Source of the DNA: DAITPV01 sp050692555
GTDB taxonomy: Bacteria > Actinomycetota > UBA4738 > CALAEC01
Direction of reading: 5' to 3'
DNA: 64,000 nt
Assembly: GCA_050692555.1 (NCBI GenBank)
Contig: JBOGVS010000014.1
Coordinates: 1 to 64,000, forward strand
Below are positions 16,876 to 24,164 of this stretch, one piece after another. Under the pieces are notes generated by a model. The model had not been told where the DNA came from, did no database searches, and was given only the letters and a program-made list of their open reading frames with translations. Positions within the stretch are counted from its first letter, which is position 1; every line of letters starts with the position of its first letter. A program made the position numbers and the translations under genes.

Positions 16876-17367
16876 ATGAAGAAGCTACCCGGTCTTCGGG
16901 GCGTCGTGGCCCTGGCCATCCTGGGAGCACTGGTGGCGTCGGTTCTGATCTCCCCCGCAGGCGCCGCCAAGTCCCTGACCAGGAAGAAGGTCAAGAGGAT
17001 CGCCACGAAGATCGTCAACAACATCGCCTATACGCAGGCGGAGGCGGACGCCCTGTTCAAGGACGAGTGTCCGGCGGGCACGGCGCGGTTCGGTGAGGGT
17101 TGCATGGAGACCGCGGCTCGCACCGCTGCGGCGTGGGGCGTTGCCGCCACCACCTGCGCGACGGCGGGGAGGCGACTTCCGGCAGTGGATGAGCTCGACG
17201 ACTACCTTTCCCAGCCGGGCGTCAGCACGGGAGCGGAGCTCACCGCCGACATCGTGAAGGATGGGACATCCTTCCTGGTGGTGACCACCTCGGGGCAGGG
17301 GGTGATCGCCGACAGCAACTTCGGCCCCCTCCCCTATCGCTGCTTCCAGTCCCTCAACAACCTGTAG
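16876..17367 (+). CDS. Secreted hypothetical protein
   Basis: A 163-residue protein with a signal peptide (MKK.. followed by a hydrophobic stretch at residues 9-24, cleavage near AGAAKS). A Lys/Arg-rich segment (31-43) follows, then a domain with four cysteines (CPAG, CMET, TTCAT, YRCF) that may form disulfides. The beginning (SLTRKKVKRIATKIV..) resembles N-terminal regions of actinobacterial secreted proteins of unknown function. GAGGAGG lies six bases before the ATG. It is followed by a strong hairpin terminator. Confidence 0.7.
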   Translation: MKKLPGLRGVVALAILGALVASVLISPAGAAKSLTRKKVKRIATKIVNNIAYTQAEADALFKDECPAGTARFGEGCMETAARTAAAWGVAATTCATAGRRLPAVDELDDYLSQPGVSTGAELTADIVKDGTSFLVVTTSGQGVIADSNFGPLPYRCFQSLNNL

Positions 17368-17382
17368 GCGCACGGAAACGCG

Positions 17383-17410
17383 AAGGACCCCCGGGAATCC
17401 GGGGGTCCTT
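17383..17410. terminator. Bidirectional hairpin terminator
   Basis: A perfect 12-bp stem (17383-17394 with 17399-17410) closes a GAAT loop between two convergent genes. No long T-run follows on either strand, so it would be an L-shaped type terminator as is common in actinobacteria. Confidence 0.8.
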
Positions 17411-17427
17411 CCGCTTGATCCGGTCGG

Positions 17428-17733
17428 TCAGGCGGCCTTGCGGACCGACTGCTTCCAGATCTTGCCGGTGATCGGCTCGAACGCCTTGATCAGGTCCAGC
17501 GAGTAGGTCCGCTGGGTCTTCACCAGGCGCTCGACGAATTCCCAGTACGCCTTGGTCAGCTCCTCCGGCTTGGGGAGGTTCCGGATGTACGAGGCGCCGG
17601 GAAGCTCGCTCGGCAGAACCTCGCCCACCCGCTGGGCAACGGTGCTGGCACCGCTGACGATCGCCCGATCGACCTTCTTCATCCCGTCGATCACGCGGTC
17701 GCCAACCCTGGTGACGCTCTCCGTGTAGGCCAT
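17428..17733 (-). CDS. Phasin / HBHA-like helical protein
   Basis: A 101-residue, almost wholly helical protein with features of the phasin-like N-terminal part of mycobacterial heparin-binding haemagglutinin (LPSELPG, then the FVERLVKTQRTYSLDLIKAF helix). It lacks the long Lys/Ala/Pro-rich heparin-binding tail. AAAGGAGG lies upstream of the ATG. It lies directly downstream of an XRE regulator, the same arrangement as Rv0474-hbhA (Rv0475), which supports the assignment. It probably coats lipid or polyester inclusions or membrane surfaces; function inferred. Confidence 0.65.
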   Translation of the reverse strand: MAYTESVTRVGDRVIDGMKKVDRAIVSGASTVAQRVGEVLPSELPGASYIRNLPKPEELTKAYWEFVERLVKTQRTYSLDLIKAFEPITGKIWKQSVRKAA

Positions 17734-17757
17734 ATCCGTGACCTCCTTTCGGCGCTT

Positions 17758-17787
17758 AGTTTACCAAACGGTCGGATGGCCTGTCAA
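17758..17787 (-). promoter_or_regulatory. Promoter of the phasin-like gene with overlapping operator-like motif
   Basis: On the minus strand, TTGACA (17782-17787) and TAAACT (17758-17763) are separated by 18 bases. The -35 element overlaps the stop codon of the XRE gene. The spacer and -10 contain CGTTTGGTAAACT (17758-17770), nearly identical to a sequence upstream of the XRE gene itself. Confidence 0.75.
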
Positions 17788-18164
17788 GCAGAGGCTGCGG
17801 AGGGGCTGGAGGGCTCTTCAGATGCTCCAAAGCCCCTGTATACCCCGATCAAGGCTTCCTTCTGCTCGGTGGTGAGATTGGGATCCAGGCGGATGGCCCG
17901 TTCCACGTCCGGCTTGTCGGGGGCATCCGGGTCTTCGCCCAATAGCCCGGCCTTGGCATACAGGGCCTCGGAGGAGAGCTGGAGGGCCGTGGACAGGCGG
18001 TTCAGCACCTTGGCGGAAGGCTTGTAGATCCCCCGCTCGATCTGGCTGAGGTAGGCGTTGGAGACCTTGGCCACCCCCGCGAGCTGGCGCAGGGACATCT
18101 GGGCCAGCCGGCGCTGTGAGCGGATGAAGTCACCGATGGCGGTTCCGCCGTCGTCCTCGGTCAT
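17784..18164 (-). CDS. XRE-family transcriptional regulator (Rv0474-like)
   Basis: A 126-residue protein with an HTH (residues 10-65: SLRQLAGVAKVSNAYLSQIERG) followed by a C-terminal segment LDPNLTTEQKEALIGVYRGF, typical of the actinobacterial regulator encoded beside hbhA. The ATG at 18164 was chosen because an in-frame upstream extension is not protein-like and TATACT lies 9 bases before this ATG. It probably binds the CGTTTGGTA(A/T)ACT motifs present before itself and before the phasin-like gene. Autoregulation is an inference. Confidence 0.87.
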   Translation of the reverse strand: MTEDDGGTAIGDFIRSQRRLAQMSLRQLAGVAKVSNAYLSQIERGIYKPSAKVLNRLSTALQLSSEALYAKAGLLGEDPDAPDKPDVERAIRLDPNLTTEQKEALIGVYRGFGASEEPSSPSAASA

Positions 18165-18173
18165 CGAGGGGGA

Positions 18174-18186
18174 AGTATACCAAACG
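18174..18186 (-). promoter_or_regulatory. Operator-like motif and -10 of the XRE gene
   Basis: CGTTTGGTATACT on the minus strand matches the motif at 17758-17770 in 12 of 13 positions and includes the candidate -10 TATACT (18174-18179). An inverted repeat CTTGG-TCTG-CCAAG lies just upstream (18186-18199). Confidence 0.65.
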
Positions 18187-18222
18187 CTTGGCAGACCAAG
18201 CACTAAGGGAAGGAGGCCTGGT

Positions 18223-20769
18223 CTACGGGACGCTCTTCTCCTTCTCACACTTCGGGGACTTGTCGTCGCCGGATCCCCCAACGCAGGTGTCCTTGCCCTT
18301 GCCCCCGTTCACCTTGTCGTCGCCGGCGCCGCCCTTCAACTTGTCCTTCCCGTCCTCACCGAAGAGCCGGTCCTTGCCCCCTCCCCCGTTGACGGTGTCG
18401 CTGCCGTCCCCGGCGCACACCAGGTCCTTGCCCCCCTGGGCCTTCACCTTGTCGTTGCCCCCCACGGCGGCTATCACGTCGGGACCGGAGGTACCCCTGA
18501 TGGTCTCCCCCGCGTCGGTGCCGGTGATTGTGGCGGGCTTGCCCTTGCAGGAGCCGGAAGGAGGCGGGGTAGGAGCCGGCCCCGGAGCGGGAGGTCCCTC
18601 GACGAGCTTGGCCACGAAGGCGTCGGATCCCCCGTTGTGGGTGGTGTCGAAGGCTCCGGTGGTCGTGGGGAAGCCGGTGGCCCCGTCCGCGGTAGTCCCG
18701 GTAACGTATGTAGCTCCCCCGCCGTCGACAGCAACGGCCTCTCCCCGGTCGAAGTTACTCCCACCGAGGAACGTGGAGTCAACAAGGGCGGCTCCGTCGG
18801 TTCCGAGCTTGGCCACGAAGGCGTCGTATTCCCCGTTGTGCGTGCTGTCGAACGCTCCTGTGGTCGTGGGGAAGTCGGTGGCCGCGTCCTCCGTCTCGCC
18901 GGTGATGATTGCCGATCCCGAGCCGTCGACCGTGAGCGCACGACCCGGGTCGTAGCCGTTCCCGCCGAGGAACGTGGAATAGGTCAGGGCGTCGCCGGAG
19001 GCCGATAGCTTGGTGACGAACGCGTCACCACCCCCGTTGTGGATCTGGTCGAAGGCCCCCGGAGTCGTTGGGAGATCGGTGGTTCCGTCGAAGCTCGACC
19101 CGGTGATGTAGGCGGCCCCCAAGCCGTCCACGGCGATCCCCTCCCCGGCGTCACCACTGCTCCCCCCAAGGAATGTGGAGTACGCCAGCGCGGCTCCGGA
19201 GGCCCCCAGCTTGGTGATGAAGGCGTCCACGCCCCCGTTGTGGGTGTTGTCGAAGGCGCCGGTGGTGGTGGGGAACGGGGTGGGAGCGTCCAGGCTGGTC
19301 CCGGTGACGTACGCAGCACCCCCGCCGTCGACAGCAACAGCCTCGCCCTCGTCGGTGTCACTCCCACCGAGAAACGTGGAGTACGAAAGCGCGGCACCCG
19401 TGGGATCCAGCTTGGTGAGGAAGGCATCGTAGCTCCCGTTGTGGGCGCTGTCGTAGGCCGCGCCGGTCGTGGGGAAGTCGGTCGTGCCGTCGAAGGTCTC
19501 CCCGGTCACGTAGGCGGCTCCCGCGCCGTCCACGTCGATGGACCGCCCGGCGTCGAAACTGCTTCCGCCGAGGAAGGTGGAGTACATCAGGGCGGCTCCC
19601 GAGGGGTCGAGCTTGGTCACGAAGGCATCGTAGCCTCCGTTGTGCGTCTCCTGGAAAGCCCCGGGGGTGGTGGGGAAGTTCACCGTGTCGTCCAAGGTGA
19701 TCCCGGTGACGTAGGCAGCCCCCGAGCCGTCCAGGCTGATGCCGGTACCCGATTCCACCTCGTTCCCTCCCAAGAACGTGGAGTACACGAGGGCTGTCCC
19801 GCTGGGGTTCAACTTCGTGATGAAGGCATCCGTGCCCCCGGAGTGGGTCTCGGCGAAGGCTCCGGGCGTGGTGGGGAAGTCTGTGGCCACGTCCATGGCG
19901 CTTCCGGTGAGATAGGCGGCCCCTGTGCCGTCCACCGCGATCCCGGCTCCGTTGTCGCTCCCGCTCCCACCAAGGAAGCTGGAGTAGGCCAGAACCACCG
20001 GATCGATGACAAGGGGGAGAGAGAGGTCGTACGGGCCAAGGGCGAACCCGATGCGGCCGCCGTTGAGACGGTAGCCGCCGGCGATCTCCTGCCGCTCCCC
20101 TCCAATCTCCTGATAGATCACCGGGTCCCCGTGGACGATCTCCCCGGCGGCGGTGGTGATCATCAGGTCACCGCGCCCGTCAACCCGGATTGCCTCGGTC
20201 CCACGGAATCGGACCGCGATGGTCGACGGATCGGATCCGGGGGCCAGGAGGAAGTCGTACTCGAGGCCGTCCCCGGTGCCCCGGAACGCCAGGTCGATCC
20301 CGGGATACACCTCTTCGTACCTGACCCGCCCGTACGTGGGGATCCCCGTGTGCCACCCGGAGGGGTCGGAGCCCTTGAGATAGTTCACCACTCCAGGAAG
20401 GCGATCACGGCCGACGATTACCGGATCGGGCTCTGCGCCCACCAAGTCCATCTCCAGGGTGGCCCCAGGCGTGGCCGGCCCCAGCGCTCCGAGGTCGTAG
20501 ACCGAGCCCCCGAGAGAGAACACCGGTCCGGAATCCGTCAGGGACAGGGCGTAGCCATCCCCCCTGCTCACGAAGCGCACTCGGGGGTCGGTCTGGCCCC
20601 GATTGGCCTCGAAGGAGAGCGGCAGGTTCCCATAGTCCCCAAGCACCCCGGCCTCCTGCAAGGATCTGGGCTCTGGTTCTGGAGACCCCGGGGAGGCGGG
20701 GATTACCCCCAGCCCTCCGAAGAGGAGCACAACCAGTGAGATCGGCACGGCAAGACGGAAACCGGCCAC
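18223..20769 (-). CDS. Secreted SBBP-repeat beta-propeller protein with RTX-like C terminus
   Basis: An 848-residue exported protein. The order is: signal peptide (first ~25 residues), an N-terminal domain of about 210 residues with FEANRGQTD and YEEVYPGIDL as found before SBBP repeats, seven SBBP repeats of about 67 residues (YSTFLGG...PTTPGAF...DAFVTKL), a Pro-rich linker, and a C-terminal stretch of GGxGxD nonapeptide-like repeats (GGKDL, GDGSD, GGAGDDKVNGG) typical of calcium-binding RTX. A final KCEKE contains one of two Cys in this tail. The GTG at 20769 with AAAGGAG upstream is preferred over the ATG at 20829. Probably a cell-surface or released adhesin or lectin-like protein; function inferred. 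Confidence 0.85.
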   Translation of the reverse strand: MAGFRLAVPISLVVLLFGGLGVIPASPGSPEPEPRSLQEAGVLGDYGNLPLSFEANRGQTDPRVRFVSRGDGYALSLTDSGPVFSLGGSVYDLGALGPATPGATLEMDLVGAEPDPVIVGRDRLPGVVNYLKGSDPSGWHTGIPTYGRVRYEEVYPGIDLAFRGTGDGLEYDFLLAPGSDPSTIAVRFRGTEAIRVDGRGDLMITTAAGEIVHGDPVIYQEIGGERQEIAGGYRLNGGRIGFALGPYDLSLPLVIDPVVLAYSSFLGGSGSDNGAGIAVDGTGAAYLTGSAMDVATDFPTTPGAFAETHSGGTDAFITKLNPSGTALVYSTFLGGNEVESGTGISLDGSGAAYVTGITLDDTVNFPTTPGAFQETHNGGYDAFVTKLDPSGAALMYSTFLGGSSFDAGRSIDVDGAGAAYVTGETFDGTTDFPTTGAAYDSAHNGSYDAFLTKLDPTGAALSYSTFLGGSDTDEGEAVAVDGGGAAYVTGTSLDAPTPFPTTTGAFDNTHNGGVDAFITKLGASGAALAYSTFLGGSSGDAGEGIAVDGLGAAYITGSSFDGTTDLPTTPGAFDQIHNGGGDAFVTKLSASGDALTYSTFLGGNGYDPGRALTVDGSGSAIITGETEDAATDFPTTTGAFDSTHNGEYDAFVAKLGTDGAALVDSTFLGGSNFDRGEAVAVDGGGATYVTGTTADGATGFPTTTGAFDTTHNGGSDAFVAKLVEGPPAPGPAPTPPPSGSCKGKPATITGTDAGETIRGTSGPDVIAAVGGNDKVKAQGGKDLVCAGDGSDTVNGGGGKDRLFGEDGKDKLKGGAGDDKVNGGKGKDTCVGGSGDDKSPKCEKEKSVP
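18607..19986 (-). repeat. Seven tandem ~201-bp SBBP-coding repeats
   Basis: The coding sequence repeats with a period of about 201 bases (67 residues), each unit beginning with YSTFLGG and ending with DAFVTKL. Repeats differ throughout, so they are old rather than recently amplified. Confidence 0.85.
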
Positions 20770-20928
20770 GGATCTCCTTTCCCGTTCGTGGAGTAGTGAG
20801 GACCGATTTGAGGGGCTTGGCTCATCCATTGTGACGTGCCACCAGCGCCACGGGAATAGGCCGTTCGGGCCATGGTTTCCGCTCGAATCGGGCGAAAGGG
20901 GGCTGCTGAGCCCGACCCCGTTCCTCGG

Positions 20929-22080
20929 TCAGAGCAGCTGGGCCAGTGTGTCGAACAGGCGTTCAACGTCCGCCTCGGTGTTGAAGAAGTGCGGCGAGAT
21001 CCGGATCCCGTCGCCCCGGGAGTCCACGCACACGTCGCGCTCGTACAGGGCCTCGGCGATCTTGCCCGCCTGCTCCCCCACCCCCACGTTGACCACGCCC
21101 CCCCGGGCCGTTCGCTCACGCGGGGTCCGCACCGGAAGTCCGGCCCCATCGGCGCGCTCGATGACGTAGTCGGTGAGCGTTCCCTGCCGGTCGCGGATCC
21201 GCTCCGGGCCGACCTCGGAGATGATCTCCAGCCCTCCCTGGGCGATGAACGGGATCGGGGCGGGGTGGGTTCCGGTCTCCAGCCGGCGTGCCGTAGGGTG
21301 GAAATCAAGCTCGGTGAGCCGAAACGCGAACGGCTCACGCTGGCTCCACCAGCCCGAGACCAACGGCTCGAGCGTGGGGATCAGGTCCCTTCGCGCATAC
21401 ATGAACGCCAGCCCCGGCCCCCCGCACAGCCACTTCAGGACCCCGGTGGTGTAGAAGTCGCACCCCAGGGCGTGGAGGTCGACGGGCACGATGCCGGCCC
21501 CGTGGAAGTCGTCGACCACCGAGACGGCACCGGCGGCCCTCGCCAGGCGGCACACCTCCGCGGCGTCGATGATCGCGCTGGAGCGGTACAGGACCCGGTT
21601 GATCGACACCGCCGCGGTGCGCTCGTCGATGGCGTCGGCGAACGCATCCAGGGGAACCGTCAGCCCGTCCGGCGACGGCAGGAACACCACTTCGGCGCCT
21701 CGCCGCTTCTGTGCCAGCCACACGTGCCCCGCGGTGGGGAAGTCGAGCTCCGTGAGGATGACCCGGTTCCGCTCCGGGGGGAAGTCCAGGCACGAGGCGA
21801 TCGTGGACAGCGCCAGGGACACGTTCGTGGTGATGGCCAGCTCGTCGGGGTCGGCCCCGGCGAGCCGGGCGAACATCGCCTTCACCTCACGGATCCGGGG
21901 GAAGAACCGCTCGAACCACACCGGCTCCGGCGCCCCCATCTCCTCCCACGCATCGACGTACTCCTGCAGGTACCGCTTCGATCGGCCGGACACCGGACCG
22001 AGCGACGCGCTGATCAGGTACGCCTTGCGCCGGACGACGGCGAACTCGTCGCGGTACGAATCCAGCGACCGGGCTGTCAT
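20929..22080 (-). CDS. kynU: Kynureninase-like PLP enzyme
   Basis: A fold type I PLP enzyme of 383 residues, probably cleaving kynurenine to anthranilate and alanine. Family-like features are SVVDDFHGAGIVPVDLHAL (Asp of PLP ring and kynureninase-type continuation) and VLKWLCGGPG with the PLP lysine. Its ATG overlaps the tryptophan 2,3-dioxygenase stop as ATGA, so both are translated from one message and the kynurenine route is strongly implied. It is somewhat shorter and more divergent than typical KynU, so a related class V lyase cannot be excluded. The 20770-20928 gap before it (toward the SBBP gene) shows only a weak GGCC hairpin. Confidence 0.8.
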   Translation of the reverse strand: MTARSLDSYRDEFAVVRRKAYLISASLGPVSGRSKRYLQEYVDAWEEMGAPEPVWFERFFPRIREVKAMFARLAGADPDELAITTNVSLALSTIASCLDFPPERNRVILTELDFPTAGHVWLAQKRRGAEVVFLPSPDGLTVPLDAFADAIDERTAAVSINRVLYRSSAIIDAAEVCRLARAAGAVSVVDDFHGAGIVPVDLHALGCDFYTTGVLKWLCGGPGLAFMYARRDLIPTLEPLVSGWWSQREPFAFRLTELDFHPTARRLETGTHPAPIPFIAQGGLEIISEVGPERIRDRQGTLTDYVIERADGAGLPVRTPRERTARGGVVNVGVGEQAGKIAEALYERDVCVDSRGDGIRISPHFFNTEADVERLFDTLAQLL

Positions 22081-22877
22081 AGGGTGCCGCGGAGCTCCCA
22101 CAGCTCGGGGAAGAACCGCTTCTCGAGCGTGGTCCGGAGGTACGGCGCCCCACTGGATCCTCCGGTCCCCCGCTTGCTCCCGATCTGCCGCTCCACCATG
22201 AGGATGTGCCGGTACCGCCACAGGGCGAACAGCTCGTCGAGGACCAGGAGGTCCTCGGCCAGGTACCACAGGTCGGCATAGGCCTCCCGGCCCCGGGCCA
22301 TCTGCTGCAGGCTTGATTGCCGGGCCTCCGCGTCACCGGCCGGCATCGGCAGGCCGTTCGCTTCCAGCAGATCGCAGAAGGCCTCCCACAGCGTGGGCTC
22401 GTCCATCCGGCGGGCCAGCCGTTCCCGTTCTCCCTCGGTTTCCGCGTGCCGGGCGAACCCGGGCTCCTTCAGACCTCCCAGGAACTCGATCTCCCGGAAC
22501 TGCACCGATTGGAAACCGCTGGCCGGCTCCAGGTTCGAGCGGAACTCCAGGAAGTCCTGCGGGGACATGGTCTCCAGGACCTCGATCTGCTCGATCAGCA
22601 GCCGCTCGATGGAATGGACTCGAGTCAGCAGGTGCCGGGCCGTGGGGACGTCTCGCTTGAACATCAGGTCGCGGACCGCCTCCAGCTCGACGATCACTTC
22701 CTTGAACCACAGCTCGAAGGCCTGGTGGACCGTGATGAACAGGTGCTCATCGTGGGCGGGGGGTTCGGACTTGGGGGTCTGGAGGTCCAGGAGCTCTCGG
22801 AGCCGCAGGTAGCCGTCGTACGAGAGGTGGCGCTCCTCGTCGGAGACCTGCCCCATCCTCCTGGTCCGGCGCGCCAT
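22077..22877 (-). CDS. kynA: Tryptophan 2,3-dioxygenase
   Basis: A haem enzyme opening the indole ring of L-tryptophan to N-formylkynurenine. In this 266-residue protein, the family motifs HQAFELWFKEV (about 51-61), RYRHILMVE with the proximal haem His at 225, and the substrate-carboxylate loop GTGGSSG (238-244) are intact. I chose the ATG at 22877 over the GTG at 22883 because TACGAT on the minus strand ends 8 bases before it and there is no ribosome binding site (leaderless pattern). It is the first gene of the kynA-kynU operon. Confidence 0.95.
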   Translation of the reverse strand: MARRTRRMGQVSDEERHLSYDGYLRLRELLDLQTPKSEPPAHDEHLFITVHQAFELWFKEVIVELEAVRDLMFKRDVPTARHLLTRVHSIERLLIEQIEVLETMSPQDFLEFRSNLEPASGFQSVQFREIEFLGGLKEPGFARHAETEGERERLARRMDEPTLWEAFCDLLEANGLPMPAGDAEARQSSLQQMARGREAYADLWYLAEDLLVLDELFALWRYRHILMVERQIGSKRGTGGSSGAPYLRTTLEKRFFPELWELRGTL

Positions 22878-22885
22878 CGCCACCG

Positions 22886-22891
22886 ATCGTA
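22886..22891 (-). promoter_or_regulatory. Candidate -10 element for kynA
   Basis: TACGAT on the minus strand lies 8 bases before the ATG at 22877, fitting the leaderless pattern seen at other operons in the window. Confidence 0.4.
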
Positions 22892-22905
22892 CCGCGCCGG
22901 TGGGC

Positions 22906-23298
22906 TCAGTCCGGTTCCAGGAGCTTGCGGTGCTCCTCCGGCCACGGGCGGGCCCGCCCCTCCTCGTCGATGAGGACGGCCACCACCTTCCCCTCCGAGC
23001 ACAGCTCTCCGCCGCTGGTCACCCGGAACGTGTAGGTGATCGAGGTCCGGCCCACCTCGGCGACCTCCAGCTCCACCTCGACCTGGTCCCAGAACCGGAG
23101 CGGCCGGCGGTAGTCGATCGACACGTGTGCCCGGGGGAGCCATCCGTACACCTCTCTCACGATCCCCAGCTCGTCGAGCAGCGCCGCCTCGGCCTCCTCC
23201 ATGAGCCGGAGCGGCGCGGTGTTGTGGTACTTCGTCGAGGCGTCGGTGTCGAACCACTGGATGCGGCGGCGGATCCGCACGCCCGGCATGGCCGCCAT
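22906..23298 (-). CDS. Hotdog-fold acyl-CoA thioesterase (4-hydroxybenzoyl-CoA type)
   Basis: A 130-residue hotdog protein with the signature QWFDTDASTKYHNTAP, where the Asp (FDTD) matches the catalytic Asp of 4-hydroxybenzoyl-CoA thioesterases, and the central YRRPLRFWDQVEVEL. It would release CoA from aromatic or medium acyl-CoAs, possibly as a relief valve for the anthraniloyl-CoA pathway. The start is uncertain (ATG at 23298 or 23289). It is divergent from the LLM oxidoreductase gene and upstream of kynA. Confidence 0.85.
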   Translation of the reverse strand: MAAMPGVRIRRRIQWFDTDASTKYHNTAPLRLMEEAEAALLDELGIVREVYGWLPRAHVSIDYRRPLRFWDQVEVELEVAEVGRTSITYTFRVTSGGELCSEGKVVAVLIDEEGRARPWPEEHRKLLEPD

Positions 23299-23312
23299 GC
23301 TACGCGAGGCGG

Positions 23313-23318
23313 TAGCGT
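23313..23318 (+). promoter_or_regulatory. Candidate -10 element for the LLM oxidoreductase operon
   Basis: TAGCGT lies 9 bases before the ATG at 23328 with no ribosome binding site between. Confidence 0.35.
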
Positions 23319-23327
23319 AGCCACGCG

Positions 23328-24164
23328 ATGCGGGTGGGGATGGGACTGCCGAACAGCATCCCGGGCACTCCCGGCGAGCTGCTCTTGGAGTGGGCACGAA
23401 AGGCGGACCGGGGCCCGTTCACCAGCGTGGGAGTCATCGACCGGGTGGTGTACGACTGCCACGAGCCGATGGCCACCCTGGCCGCCGCCGCGGCGGTGAC
23501 CGAACGGGTTCGCCTGGTGACCATGTCGGTGGTGGCCCCGCTGCGATCGACGGCGCTCCTGGCCAAGGAAGCCGCCACGGTGGACGCCCTGTCGGGCGGG
23601 CGGCTCTCCCTGGGGCTCGTGGTGGGGGCCCGAACCGAGGACTACGACGCCGCCGGGGTGGACCACGCCCGACGGGGAGAACGCTTCGAGGAGCAGCTCG
23701 CAGAGCTCCGGGACCTGTGGGAGGAGGGCGCCGGCCCCAAGGCCGCACCGGAGCTGCTGGTGGGGGGGAACAGCGACCGGGCCTTCGGCCGGGTGGCTCG
23801 CTACGCGGACGGCTACGTGCACAACGGTGGGCCGCCGCGGGCCTTCGCCCGGGCCGCAGACAATGCTCGGGCCGCGTGGATCGACGCCGGTCGTCCCGGG
23901 ACACCCCTGCTGTGGGGTCAGTCGTACTTCGCTCTGGGAGACGACGTTGCCGAGCGGGGCCGGGGCTACATGCTCGACTACTACGCGTTCACCGGGCCGT
24001 TCGCCCAGAAGATCGCCGACGGCCTCCTGACCACCCCCCAGGCTGTGGCCCAGCAGGTCCGGGGCTACGCGGAAGCCGGGTGCGACGAGCTGGTGCTCCT
24101 GCCGGCGGTCTCGGACCCGGAGCAGGCGGACCGCCTGGCCGACGTGGTGGCGTCGCTGCCGTGA
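23328..24164 (+). CDS. LLM-class flavin-dependent oxidoreductase
   Basis: A 278-residue TIM-barrel oxidoreductase of the luciferase-like family. It starts MRVGMGLPN, with VVAPLRSTALLAKEAATVD.LSGGRLSLGL (the family segment ending in GR..LG) and the LVGGNSDRAFGRVARYADGY phosphate/flavin loop. The cofactor could be FMN or F420; cofC at 4.1 kb shows F420 can be made. Its stop overlaps the GTG start of the monooxygenase fusion (GTGA), so it probably works in the same pathway, for instance as a reductase of a ring intermediate. This role is inferred. Confidence 0.87.
   Translation: MRVGMGLPNSIPGTPGELLLEWARKADRGPFTSVGVIDRVVYDCHEPMATLAAAAAVTERVRLVTMSVVAPLRSTALLAKEAATVDALSGGRLSLGLVVGARTEDYDAAGVDHARRGERFEEQLAELRDLWEEGAGPKAAPELLVGGNSDRAFGRVARYADGYVHNGGPPRAFARAADNARAAWIDAGRPGTPLLWGQSYFALGDDVAERGRGYMLDYYAFTGPFAQKIADGLLTTPQAVAQQVRGYAEAGCDELVLLPAVSDPEQADRLADVVASLP

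Noticed and set aside
19039..20739. A 566-codon plus-strand frame across the SBBP gene
   Set aside because: It mirrors the repeat structure of the minus-strand gene in another frame, which comes from the tandem repeats; the SBBP and signal peptide frame is the real one.
20859..20871. GGCC-GTTCG-GGCC hairpin between the SBBP gene and kynU
   Set aside because: Only a 4-bp stem; too weak for a terminator and not conserved with any known element.
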